DNA from: Acidiferrobacterales bacterium
GTDB taxonomy: Bacteria > Pseudomonadota > Gammaproteobacteria > Acidiferrobacterales > SZUA-150
Direction: 5' to 3'
Assembly: GCA_947258385.1 (NCBI GenBank)
Contig: CAMYII010000050.1
Coordinates: forward strand, 1-50,345
DNA: 50,345 bases
Each line of letters begins with the position of its first letter. Within the stretch, counting starts at the first letter, position 1. The position numbers and the translations under genes are program-made. This document shows positions 9,221-17,281 of this stretch, in pieces. The notes under the pieces are model-generated. The model made no database searches, was not told the origin of the DNA, and worked only from the letters and a program-made list of their open reading frames with translations.

Positions 9221-9411
9221 GACTTAAGGAACCTCTGAGTTAATTCGTCATTCCAGCCAGGGCCCGCCCCCGCCCCGGAATCAGGGAAAATCATATCACT
9301 TCTGGATCCCCCTCTCCGCTCCCCGCTTTTGCGGGGACAAGCTTCGCGGGGACAGGCCTCGCGCGAATGACAGAATTGGAATTAATCAGACCTTCCCTAA
9401 CTGACTTAAAG
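9221..9411. repeat. MITE-like dispersed repeat, copy A
   Basis: About 190 bp with imperfect terminal inverted repeats: GGAACCTCTGAGTTAATTC ... GTCATTC on the left (9228-9253), and GAATGAC ... ATTAATCAGACCTTCC on the right (9365-9396). TGACTTAA occurs at 9220-9227 and again at 9402-9409, a possible 8-bp target duplication although five bases intervene on the right. The right 32 bp are identical, in reverse complement, to 23799-23830. The interior has GC-rich hairpins (CCCCGC...GCGGGG) of the kind common in proteobacterial intergenic repeats. Confidence 0.7.
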
Positions 9412-9599
9412 GTTACAAACGAGCCGGACGCGGGGTGCCGCCTTAGCGGGCCGCGCGCACACACTCCGATGTTTGTGCGTGGCGGGCGTTTTTACATGCT
9501 CGAAGACGAGGTCCAGCATCCGCATCCGGACGATCTCATGCCTACACAGCTCGCCGCTAAACACATCGCGGAATGTTCACCTCCTGGTGGAACAGGCCA

Positions 9600-9640
9600 G
9601 CCAAAAAAGGGCCTGGTTGGTTTGCTCACCGACCAGGCCC
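9600..9640 (-). terminator. Rho-independent terminator of the tetraheme cytochrome
   Basis: Read on the minus strand, GGGCCTGGTCGGT pairs with ACCAACCAGGCCC around a short loop (9609-9640) and is followed by TTTTTT (9602-9608 region). It lies 20 nt after the stop of the tetraheme gene, so that gene and its upstream NHL partner form a transcription unit separable from the hexaheme operon. Confidence 0.85.
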
Positions 9641-9659
9641 CCCCGGGACTAGACCCGTG

Positions 9660-10400
9660 TTACTCCTTGGTGTGGCACTTGATGCAGATGTAATTGGCGG
9701 TGCTTCCCCCTAACTCCCCGAGGAGGAAGTAGGGGCCCTGGACGCCGTTGCCGTTGTGCGGGTCGTGACAGGACGAGCACTCTATCCCGGTCAGCCCCGC
9801 TGTCGCCCCGGCCTTGATGTTGCCGGCGCCGTCGTCGGTGAACAGGCGGATGCCCAGGGTCTGCGGATCGGCCTTCCAGTCCGCTAGCGTAATCCCGGTG
9901 CCGGTGCCGACGCCGTTATAGGTGCTCGGGGCATTGTTGAACGGAATTGGCATGGCCACCGGGTGATTGCCGGACATGTCGCCGCCGAGTCCGACTTGAA
10001 ACGCCGGATCCCCAATGGGGTTGTTTGTCAGCGGTAGAGGCGCACCGCCGTTCCACCAGCCGATGTCGCCGATCGCGACGCTGCCGTCATGGCAGCTCAG
10101 ACACTTGGTCGTGGTGCCCTTGTAGGTGTCACTCGGGATCGTGGGGAATGCCGTGCCTGCCGTGGTCTCGGGTACGTCCCAAGAGAACGAGACGTTTTGC
10201 GAAAGCGTGTGATTCCACAGCAGCAGCGTTGACATTGCCTTGTGGGGTGTATGGCAGAACGTGCACAGCCCAGTGGGCTCCTGACCGATGCCTCCGATGC
10301 CTGAAAAGTCATGTTTCGTGGCGGTGATGCCGGCGTTCGCCACGGCTGGCGCCAGAAAGACGGCGGGCAATAAGCCAAAAAGTAATGCTTTGAATCTCAT
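9660..10400 (-). CDS. Exported tetraheme cytochrome with OmcE-like layout
   Basis: A 246-residue protein with signal peptide MRFKALLFGLLPAVFLAPAVANA. Four haem sites are visible: CTFCH (46-50), CLSCH (100-104), CSSCH (208-212) and CIKCH (239-243). Other histidines at 30, 53, 64, 146 and 215 could act as distal ligands. Characteristic words are KHDFS, CTFCHTPHK, LLWNHTLS, CLSCHDGSVA, GDMSGNHPVAM and CSSCHDPHN, the paired-CXXCH pattern shared by OmcE-like extracellular cytochromes; size and haem number also fit. Whether it polymerises cannot be judged here. It has a strong ribosome-binding site (AAGGAG, 8 nt from ATG), as expected for an abundant product. It follows an NHL lipoprotein gene by 105 bp and is closed by its own terminator. 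Confidence 0.85.
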   Translation of the reverse strand: MRFKALLFGLLPAVFLAPAVANAGITATKHDFSGIGGIGQEPTGLCTFCHTPHKAMSTLLLWNHTLSQNVSFSWDVPETTAGTAFPTIPSDTYKGTTTKCLSCHDGSVAIGDIGWWNGGAPLPLTNNPIGDPAFQVGLGGDMSGNHPVAMPIPFNNAPSTYNGVGTGTGITLADWKADPQTLGIRLFTDDGAGNIKAGATAGLTGIECSSCHDPHNGNGVQGPYFLLGELGGSTANYICIKCHTKE

Positions 10401-10428
10401 AGGTCATCTCCTTATTCCATCTACTATT

Positions 10429-10458
10429 ATTAACAATTTTAACATTAACAATTTTAAC
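10429..10458. repeat. Tandem 15-bp duplication in the NHL-cytochrome spacer
   Basis: ATTAACAATTTTAAC is repeated twice in direct tandem (10429-10443, 10444-10458), just upstream of the tetraheme ribosome-binding site. Its AT-richness contrasts with the surroundings. It could affect leader structure or be a simple slippage duplication. Confidence 0.8.
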
Positions 10459-10505
10459 AACTTCGCGACTAACAACGGCCTTGGCGGGAGGAACGCTGCC
10501 CTGCG

Positions 10506-11618
10506 TTACGTGCCTCCCTCCGCTCCTCCTTTGGTATCGGCTAAGGGGTCGATGAAGCTGTCCTCAGCCGTTGTGTTCACCAGTTGATAGATATTGACTC
10601 GGTGGTTGATATAGTCGGCGACATAGATGCGGTTGTTCGGGTCAATGGTAATGGCCGTGGGATTTTTCATCATGCCGGGAACCGGTCCGCGGCCGCCGAA
10701 GAACAGCAGCACCTGGCCCTTGGGATTGAAGATCTGGACGTTCGACCAGCCCGAGTCGACGACGTAGACGTTTCCGAAGCTGTCGAGGGCTACCCCTTTG
10801 GGTTTGTCGAACATGCCCCAGGCGTTGCCCCGCTCGCCGATGCTCTTCACGTACTCGCCCTCGGAATCGAATACCTGCACCCGGGCGTTGAGCGTGTCGG
10901 CGACATACAGGTTGCCCTGCGTATCAACGTTCAGGTAGGTGGGGAACAGGAACTGGCCCGGTGCCTCGCCCTTGCCCGCGCCGAGCGTTCGGATCAATCC
11001 TCCGTCCATGTCGAAGACCTTGACGCTGTGTCCGTGTTCGGTCTTGCTGCCGCCCGTGTCGGCGACATAGATCCGGCCGCGCGTGCGATCGATGGCGATG
11101 CCGGTCGGACGTTCGAGGCTGGGGTCGGTGAAGGATCGAAGCTTCTTGCCCTCGCGGTCGAACACGCTAATCGTCTTCTTTGCCTGTTCGACCACGTAGA
11201 GGTTTTCCTGCGCATCCAGGGCGAGGCCGAACGGCTGGGCGAGTCCCTCGATCTGAGTGAATTTTTTCCCGGCGAAGTCAAATGCGAACACCGCGAGCCG
11301 GTTGAAGTTGGCCACGTACACGCGCTGCCCGTCATCGGATACGGCCAGCCCTACCGGTTCCACGATCCGTTTGGGCGGTGGTTTCACGCCGGAGAGGAAG
11401 TTGATCACATTTTGGGAGAACGTCGTATCCCGGCCGATGTCCTGCTCGCCAACGATGCTGCGGACAAACTGGATCCGGGTAGTCATCGGCGGCGCGGGCC
11501 AGGTGAGGCGCACCTGCTCCTGCTTTGGTGCGGTGGCGCAGCCGGAAAGCATCAGACCCAACAACACCCCGGCGCCTACGGCGCGTGTCGGACGACATCT
11601 TGTCGCTTTCCAGTGCAT
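10506..11618 (-). CDS. NHL-repeat beta-propeller lipoprotein
   Basis: A 370-residue lipoprotein: signal sequence with lipobox LMLSGC (Cys27). NHL blades follow (VYVANFNRLAVFAFD, LYVVEQAKKTISVFD, IYVADTGGSKTEH, LYVADTLNARVQVFD, VYVVDSGWSNVQIF, IYVADYINHRVNIY), a six-bladed propeller. The region before the first blade (RIQFVRSIVGEQDIG) parallels RVRFIGTVARPADLG in the protein at 4664-5710, so the two are paralogues. An excellent ribosome-binding site (GGAGGAGAG) precedes ATG 11618. It is first in the minus-strand cytochrome block and co-oriented with the tetraheme gene; a role in its export, assembly or surface anchoring is inferred. Confidence 0.88.
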   Translation of the reverse strand: MHWKATRCRPTRAVGAGVLLGLMLSGCATAPKQEQVRLTWPAPPMTTRIQFVRSIVGEQDIGRDTTFSQNVINFLSGVKPPPKRIVEPVGLAVSDDGQRVYVANFNRLAVFAFDFAGKKFTQIEGLAQPFGLALDAQENLYVVEQAKKTISVFDREGKKLRSFTDPSLERPTGIAIDRTRGRIYVADTGGSKTEHGHSVKVFDMDGGLIRTLGAGKGEAPGQFLFPTYLNVDTQGNLYVADTLNARVQVFDSEGEYVKSIGERGNAWGMFDKPKGVALDSFGNVYVVDSGWSNVQIFNPKGQVLLFFGGRGPVPGMMKNPTAITIDPNNRIYVADYINHRVNIYQLVNTTAEDSFIDPLADTKGGAEGGT

Positions 11619-11826
11619 ACTTTCTCTCCTCCCCCTCGCTTACATCGCGCATTGTTCTTGAACTGCCGCTCGCGCTATATCAGAACTTCCTTATGCCCGA
11701 TGGGAATATATTACCATAGTCTTCTGCCGTTAAATACCCGCTCCAGAACCCCTTAAATGTGCGGGAGCGGAGGCAAGTACGCCCGACATCGCAGTGGAGT
11801 GTATGATCGGAGTGCCTGACCATGCA

Positions 11827-11840
11827 TTGATTTATGTCAA
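11827..11840. promoter_or_regulatory. FNR/Dnr-like binding site
   Basis: TTGATTTATGTCAA differs from the FNR/Anr consensus TTGAT-N4-ATCAA at one position and fits the looser Dnr forms. A minus-strand CATACA (11805-11800) lies about 31 bp from its centre, the geometry of a class II activated promoter (operator near -41.5). That would start the NHL-tetraheme transcript near 11792, about 170 nt before the ATG at 11618. Confidence 0.55.
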
Positions 11841-11918
11841 TAATACCCTACGCAATAAAAGGATCGAGATGACCGTACCGGCCACGGGCCTTGGGGTTTT
11901 GGCCGTTAATTCAGTAGC

Positions 11919-11946
11919 TTGCAACATCATTCGCGAGTTCTAATAT
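11919..11946 (+). promoter_or_regulatory. Possible sigma-70 promoter for the exonuclease gene
   Basis: TTGCAA, a 16-nt spacer, then TAATAT in an AT-rich stretch about 240 nt upstream of the exonuclease gene. The match is moderate. Confidence 0.3.
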
Positions 11947-12098
11947 ATTACATTGCGATATAAAAAATCATCATGTCAGGGTTGCCAAGGAGGGACAATA
12001 CGGGGCCGTTGGACGATCTGGTTTGCCGGTGACTGTTTTCTATTCATAAGGCGGCGATGGATAATCGAGTTCAGGTTCGCGTTTTTCAGCAACCTGCT

Positions 12099-12123
12099 AG
12101 AGTTGCGCATGCATGGCAACTCT
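12099..12123. other. Hairpin in exonuclease leader
   Basis: AGAGTTGC (12099-12106) pairs perfectly with GCAACTCT (12116-12123) across a 9-nt loop. No U-tract follows. It lies in the leader just before the exonuclease gene; function unknown. Confidence 0.45.
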
Positions 12124-12184
12124 AATATCGAATACCCTAAACAGTGCAGAGCAATTTCAGTTTCAGATGCACGCGGAGGAGCAG

Positions 12185-12760
12185 GTGAGCAAGCACGCAC
12201 AGGAAATCTACGTCAGCACGGACATCGAGGCCGACGGCCCCATCCCGGGGCCTCACTCGATGTTGAGCTTTGCTTCCGCTGCCTACCTGGCGGACAAGAC
12301 CGTCTTGTCGACGTACTCAGCCAACCTTGAGTTGTTGCCCGGGGCGACACCGTATCCAAAGACAGCCGAGTGGTGGGAGAACTTTCCCGACGCCTGGGAG
12401 ACCTGCCGCAAGGACGCGCGCCCGCCGCACGAGGTCATGGCCGAATACCTTGCCTGGATCCAGCGACTCCCCGGGCGTGCGGTGTTCGTGGGCTGGCCGG
12501 CCACCTGGGATTTCATGTGGATCTATTGGTACCTGGTCCGTTTTACCGGCGAGCGCCCGTTTCGCGAAAACGGGCTGGATGTCCGCTCCTACGCGATGGG
12601 GATGCGCAAGATCGATTTCCGCATGACATCAAGAACCTATCTGCCTAAGCGCTGGTTCGATGACGATCTGCCGCACACGCACGTCGCCCTGGATGACGCC
12701 ATGGAGCAGGGCGCGATGTTCTGCAACATGCTGGCGGAGAACCTCAAGGATGAGCGTTGA
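12185..12760 (+). CDS. DEDDh-family 3'-5' exonuclease
   Basis: The 191-residue protein has the three exonuclease motifs of the RNase T/DEDDh fold: Exo I in [12 protein letters not shown] (Asp and Glu), Exo II in WPATWDFMW (Asp) and Exo III in [13 protein letters not shown] (His and Asp four residues later). It resembles small stand-alone 3'-5' exoribonucleases of the Rv2179c type; the natural substrate is unknown. The GTG at 12185 is preferred because GGAGG lies 5 nt upstream; ATGs at 12113 and 12167 are in frame but lack a convincing ribosome-binding site. It is transcribed away from the cytochrome block and appears monocistronic. Confidence 0.8.
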   Translation: MSKHAQEIYVSTDIEADGPIPGPHSMLSFASAAYLADKTVLSTYSANLELLPGATPYPKTAEWWENFPDAWETCRKDARPPHEVMAEYLAWIQRLPGRAVFVGWPATWDFMWIYWYLVRFTGERPFRENGLDVRSYAMGMRKIDFRMTSRTYLPKRWFDDDLPHTHVALDDAMEQGAMFCNMLAENLKDER

Positions 12761-13060
12761 CGGGGGCATGCAGGCCGCCTTGCGTCGGCTTCATACCCTT
12801 GCCGCATTCAATCTGGTATGCGTGTGTCGGCATCGCTGAAGTCCGGGCGGGCGTGTCGCTCGGCCGGGTTTATTGGGCGAGACGCAGGCGGTGCGGCAGT
12901 CCATTCCAATGGCTTGACGTACGGGAAAGGTACAAGCGTAGCAGTCGATGCGCCCCGGGCTCGCGGCATCAATGCGATTGGCACTATATATATGATGTAT
13001 GTTAACGATGTGAGCATCGCTTGCGGGCGGGACCGTCACAATCCCTGAACCGGTGTTTCC
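12761..13060. other. 300-bp gap without a supported gene
   Basis: Several short frames overlap on both strands with no ribosome-binding site or recognisable protein. An AT-rich TATATATATGATGTATGTTAA stretch near 12984-13003, after TTGGCA, may form the promoter of the sirtuin gene. Confidence 0.4.
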
Positions 13061-13885
<825 letters not shown>

Positions 13886-14294
13886 CGCTGGCGATGGCGA
13901 AGCCCTTTAGGCGCGTTGGCGGGCAGCCGCACCCCGGGGTCTGACCGGGAACAGGGACATGAAGTCATGCGCCCAAATCTATTGCCTATCGCATCCGGAT
14001 CAGAATTGCTCAGCAGCCCTTTACGCACTGGAAGCAACGCAAAGAACGCCAAGGCGCAGAGGACGCAGAGAATACTTCAAAATAAAGCGTTTTTGCTTTC
14101 TCCGTGTACTTTGTGTCTCCGCGACCTCTGCGTTTGTTCCCCAGCGCCAGGGGGGCGGATGGTATTTTGAGGTAGTTTCTAAACTAAGAGGAAGCCAGCC
14201 GTCGCGCTTGCATCCTATGTACGGGTAAGCTAGCTTCGTTCATGGCCGCAGTGCGGATGATGCCCCGTGATAGCGAGACAAAGGAGGTGCCCGT
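13886..14294. other. Intergenic region with dispersed repeat
   Basis: No gene is supported over this 409-bp gap. Bases 14028-14135 hold a dispersed repeat with a long imperfect hairpin, listed separately. The final bases carry the strong ribosome-binding site of the small gene at 14295. Confidence 0.5.
14028..14132. repeat. Dispersed repeat with long imperfect hairpin, copy 1
   Basis: Bases 14028-14054 (beginning CTGGAAGCAACGCAAAG) recur in inverse orientation at 17140-17166 with one mismatch in 27. Within the block, 14055-14071 (CGCAGAGGACGCAGAGA) pairs with 14116-14132 apart from two mismatches. A nested AAAGC...GCTTT sits at the centre. This belongs to the 'AACGCAAAGAACGC' style of intergenic repeat seen in many proteobacteria. 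Confidence 0.65.
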
Positions 14295-14462
14295 ATGAAA
14301 CTTGAATTAAATGAGCATGAGCAAAAGATAGTACGGCATGCCCTTGAGGACTACCTGTCGAACCTCAGAGAGGAGATCGTCAAGACCGAGAAGCACGACT
14401 GGAAAGCGGGTTTGCACGAAGAGGAAGACGTCCTTAAGAAAGTCATCATGAAGCTTGCGTGA
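14295..14462 (+). CDS. Small conserved-type acidic helical protein (55 aa)
   Basis: MKLELNEHEQKIVRHALEDY... is a 55-residue, highly charged, probably all-helical cytosolic protein ending KKVIMKLA. A textbook ribosome-binding site (AAGGAGGTG, 6 nt before ATG) makes translation very likely. No signal peptide, membrane segment or cysteine motif is present. The pattern LELNEHEQ..L...L..L..EI..TE resembles a family of short hypothetical proteins in Gammaproteobacteria; function unknown. Confidence 0.75.
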   Translation: MKLELNEHEQKIVRHALEDYLSNLREEIVKTEKHDWKAGLHEEEDVLKKVIMKLA

Positions 14463-15024
14463 TCCGGCGGGCGTTTACGGGTCAAGCGTACGTGGTTTCG
14501 TGGTTGGCCGTCCGAGCAAACGCGAACCGCAGTGTCGCCGGGCATCGCTCGCGATTCGGCTGCATTAGCAGGGCCAACTGGTACCCGTTGCGGTCTGGTT
14601 GCGTCCTGAAGCCGTAGCGGTTCGTGTCAGTGATATCTCGATCGCTTGTTTCCGTCATGGTGACACCAATTTCACGGTAATACCGGCGGGCAGATGGCAG
14701 ATACGGGATAACGACATTCACCACGATCTTAGGGAACGTTTGCCTGGTTATCGGCGTCGCGCTGGTTTTATACTCCAGGCAGGTCGGCCGAATGGGTGTT
14801 CGGCCCTATAAAAAAATCGGCGTGAAAGTGCCTGAGGGCACCTATGCAAAGCAGGTCAGATGGGTCGGCATCGCGTTTATTATTCTGGGTGCGGCGATTA
14901 TCTTCAGCGCGCTCACGCCGCGTTAATGACCTGATCTGGACTGTCTTTCAGTCGCCCTGCCAGGTGCGGTTTTGTTCCCGCGAGCGCGTTGCGCAAGTCC
15001 GAATCAAGCCCCCGCATTGTTGCT
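14463..15024. other. Gap with a startless membrane-protein frame
   Basis: In one plus-strand frame, bases 14681-14926 are open and read like a two-helix membrane protein: TTILGNVCLVIGVALVLYS, then GVRPYKKIGVKVPEGTYAKQ, then RWVGIAFIILGAAIIFSAL and a stop at 14924-14926. The frame has no ATG, GTG or TTG before the first helix; the first ATG (14792) lies between the two helices. It may be a decayed gene or start at a non-canonical codon. Nothing else is supported in this gap. Confidence 0.35.
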
Positions 15025-15372
15025 CTAACGCGTCGTGCCGGGACGCTCCAGCTCATCGATCGTCCTGGGCCAATCCGATTTCAGCAGGCGCGACAAGGCG
15101 CGGTCGGCCAGGAGCCTGCCGCCGGTCTGACAGTGGAGCCGGCCGGCGATCATCAGGTGCATGACCAGCCACAGCTCGCCCTCCAGACCGATGGCAATGC
15201 GCTTGCCGAGGCGCCGCAGTCCGATGACCCGCTTGTTCTTTACTAGTGAGAGCGGCGGTTCCGCCGTGCGCAGCAGAAACGGATGCGCGAGGCGCACACC
15301 GTACAGAGACTGACCGACGACGCGTTGCTGCAGCGCCTCGATGTAGACGATGATGTCGGGCAGTTCCGGCAT
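15025..15372 (-). CDS. Internally deleted Fpg/MutM-like DNA glycosylase
   Basis: The 115-residue product starts MPELPDIIVYIEALQQR, the classic Fpg/Nei N-terminus with the catalytic Pro2 and Glu3, and continues as an Fpg N-terminal beta-sandwich to MHLMIAGRLH. It then jumps to CQTGGRLLADRALSRLLKSD, which resembles the C-terminal zinc-finger tail of Fpg-like enzymes. Normal Fpg proteins are about 270-290 residues, so roughly 170 residues, including the helix-two-turn-helix DNA-binding core and the first zinc cysteines, are missing in frame. It most likely cannot act as a normal glycosylase. The frame is clean from start to stop. It could be a pseudogene fixed by deletion or a retained short protein. 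Confidence 0.7.
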   Translation of the reverse strand: MPELPDIIVYIEALQQRVVGQSLYGVRLAHPFLLRTAEPPLSLVKNKRVIGLRRLGKRIAIGLEGELWLVMHLMIAGRLHCQTGGRLLADRALSRLLKSDWPRTIDELERPGTTR

Positions 15373-15542
15373 TTGCCTGATTCGGATCGTGGTTAGCGCT
15401 CAAGCATACCGCAGTCACGGCCGCCTGACATCCACCGGGCCGGGCGCCGCGCGGGCGCCGGAGCGCAATCAACTGTTGCATCTGACTCTGTTTCATGGCG
15501 TCATGGGGTAAGGCCTTGTCGAATCATTCCCGGGAGCCGCTC

Positions 15543-15809
15543 ATGATTACCATTGAAAAGCTTGATGACACCACATTCAATGTCACCGTGAGCGATGGCG
15601 CCCGGACCAGCCACCGCGTGACGGTCGACCCGTCTTATTATCAGACACTGACCGCCGGGGCGGTGTCGCCCGAGGCGCTGGTGGAGAAATCGTTCGAATT
15701 TTTGCTCGAACGCGAGAGTAACACCAGTATCTTGAGCCGTTTCGATCTGCCCGTGATCGGCCGCTACTTTCCGGAATACGAGAAGGTAATTCGTGACATG
15801 ATAAAATAG
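15543..15809 (+). CDS. Conserved hypothetical protein (88 aa)
   Basis: A small cytosolic protein, beginning MITIEKLDDTTFNVTVSDG and ending EYEKVIRDMIK. It has an N-terminal beta-hairpin-like region followed by helices (EALVEKSFEFLLERES). No enzyme motif, signal peptide or membrane segment is visible. The start at 15543 is chosen because GGGAG lies about 8 nt upstream; an in-frame ATG at 15495 would add 16 residues without a good site. Function not recognised. Confidence 0.65.
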   Translation: MITIEKLDDTTFNVTVSDGARTSHRVTVDPSYYQTLTAGAVSPEALVEKSFEFLLERESNTSILSRFDLPVIGRYFPEYEKVIRDMIK

Positions 15810-15894
15810 GCATTTGCTTTGGCCCAGGAGCCGAGGGGGCGCGGGCCGTCGGATCGGCACGTGACGGCGGTCAAATAGAACCTATACTATATCT

Positions 15895-17073
15895 ATGCCG
15901 CGGATACCATTATTGCGCCCCAAGCGGTTCAACCGGATCAGAGGTACCGGTTCAGCCTTGCGGTGGGCCATGACCGGCCTGCTGGTTCTGTTCTGCGCGA
16001 ACACGTGGGCGCAGCCGTTCGCGGTGACAACCAGCACGACGATAGAAAATGACAATTGGTATCCGCTGCCCGCGCGCGACATGAAGGCGGCCGCCGCCGA
16101 CACGGCGCTCGCTGAACTATCGAAGGGTGGTTACTTCAGATTTGTGCAGCAAGGGGCGGCCGCTCCGAGGCATGATGCGGGCCTGTTGAAGTTCGAAATC
16201 TCACTAATCGGCCCTGCCGAGACCGCCAAACTGACGATCACCCTGCAAGTGCCGGATAAACCCACCTATGTCTCCAGTGCCTCGATATCGGTTCGCGGCA
16301 TGGATTATCAGGGCATTTATAATGCCTTTGAGCATATCGGGACGGTGTCGGCCAAACGGCTCAACACCAAACTTGCGGCGCTGCTCGAGACGAAGGAACC
16401 GGCGCGGCATACGACGAGAACAGATCCCAATGCCGGGAAATCGGACCGGACGGCGGAGGTCGACGACCCGCGAGTCAAGGCCGAGTATGAACGCGCCCAG
16501 CGGCTAAAGCACGAGCAGCGCTTCGAAGAGGCCAAGGTCGCCTTCGAGCGAGTGGCGGCCGCGAGCGGTCCCGGGACGAAGAAGTGGGTCACCCTGGCCC
16601 GCGACGAGCTCCGGTACGGCCTGCCTCTGTTTGAGGCCAAGCAATGGCTGATCAAGATGGGATCCCCGGGCAATGATCCGGCCACGCTGCGGCGTACTCA
16701 GCGCAAGGCTGAGAATCTGTTTCGGCAGATCCTGGCGGAAAATACCGACAGCCTGCAACGCACGCAGGAGGCGCAACGCTATCTTGATGAGCTGGCGGTC
16801 ACGCGCGCTGCCATTGACAATGCGCTGCGTGCATCGTCCCTCAGCAGGGCGACGCATCTGCGTATTTACTTGCTGCAATACTATGCCGAGTATGGCGAAT
16901 GTCCCGGCCGGCAGGCCATGGAGGGTATTGTGAAAGAGGCGCCTGCGGCTTTCGAGATCATGGGTTACCAACGCAGCGCCGATCAGGCCAATCTCAAGGT
17001 CCGCGACCCGGAAACACAATATATTCTGAATATCACCTGCAGCGCCCGTGGAATCCAGCTAAGTCTCAATTGA
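15895..17073 (+). CDS. Exported hypothetical protein with helical repeat region
   Basis: Up to 392 residues. A hydrophobic segment (MTGLLVLFCANTWAQ) ends in a plausible signal peptidase site before PFAVTTST, so the protein is probably periplasmic. The start may be ATG 15895 (long basic leader) or ATG 15970 (GGTGGG upstream); neither is decisive. The N-terminal domain is beta-rich (LLKFEISLIGPAETAKLTITLQ), resembling proteins that gather outer-membrane or lipoprotein assembly factors. The middle is helical and charged (EYERAQRLKHEQRFEEAKVAFERVAAAS), TPR-like. The C-terminal part (IDNALRASSLSRATHLRIYLLQYYAEYGECP) is compact. No known enzyme motif was found. Confidence 0.7.
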   Translation: MPRIPLLRPKRFNRIRGTGSALRWAMTGLLVLFCANTWAQPFAVTTSTTIENDNWYPLPARDMKAAAADTALAELSKGGYFRFVQQGAAAPRHDAGLLKFEISLIGPAETAKLTITLQVPDKPTYVSSASISVRGMDYQGIYNAFEHIGTVSAKRLNTKLAALLETKEPARHTTRTDPNAGKSDRTAEVDDPRVKAEYERAQRLKHEQRFEEAKVAFERVAAASGPGTKKWVTLARDELRYGLPLFEAKQWLIKMGSPGNDPATLRRTQRKAENLFRQILAENTDSLQRTQEAQRYLDELAVTRAAIDNALRASSLSRATHLRIYLLQYYAEYGECPGRQAMEGIVKEAPAAFEIMGYQRSADQANLKVRDPETQYILNITCSARGIQLSLN

Positions 17074-17139
17074 GCACGGGCCTCGAGCCGCGGCGCTGAG
17101 CATCCGGTACTAGAACCTTTCTCACAGTACCTTCCGTCC

Positions 17140-17166
17140 CCTTGGCGTTCTTTGCGTTACTTCCAG
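17140..17166. repeat. Dispersed repeat, copy 2 (inverse of 14028-14054)
   Basis: CCTTGGCGTTCTTTGCGTTA and the following seven bases are the reverse complement of 14028-14054 with one mismatch. The two copies flank the block of genes from 14295 to 17073. Confidence 0.7.
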
Positions 17167-17281
17167 GGCGTGAGGGTTGACTAGGGTTCCAGGAAGTTTT
17201 GCTACCCGGGAAACGATAGCCATCGACGCCGGCATGAGTCATTATTTGTATTGTCGCATTCGGATCTGAGGGAATACCGGG

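Larger units (their letters stand above)
9195..9659. other. Intergenic region with MITE-like repeat and terminator
   Basis: No gene is supported here. It holds the repeat at 9221-9411 and the terminator at 9600-9640. A 108-residue plus-strand frame from 9367 crosses both and runs into the end of the tetraheme gene, so it is not considered real. Bases 9415-9595 show no further recognisable structure. Confidence 0.6.
11619..12184. other. Divergent intergenic region, 566 bp
   Basis: This separates the minus-strand cytochrome block from the plus-strand exonuclease gene. It holds the FNR-like box, a weak plus-strand promoter candidate and an 8-bp-stem hairpin, listed separately. No further coding frame is supported. 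Confidence 0.6.

Noticed and set aside
9367-9693. 108-codon plus-strand frame between cytochrome genes
   Set aside because: It starts inside a dispersed repeat, runs through a terminator hairpin and ends in the antisense of the tetraheme gene.
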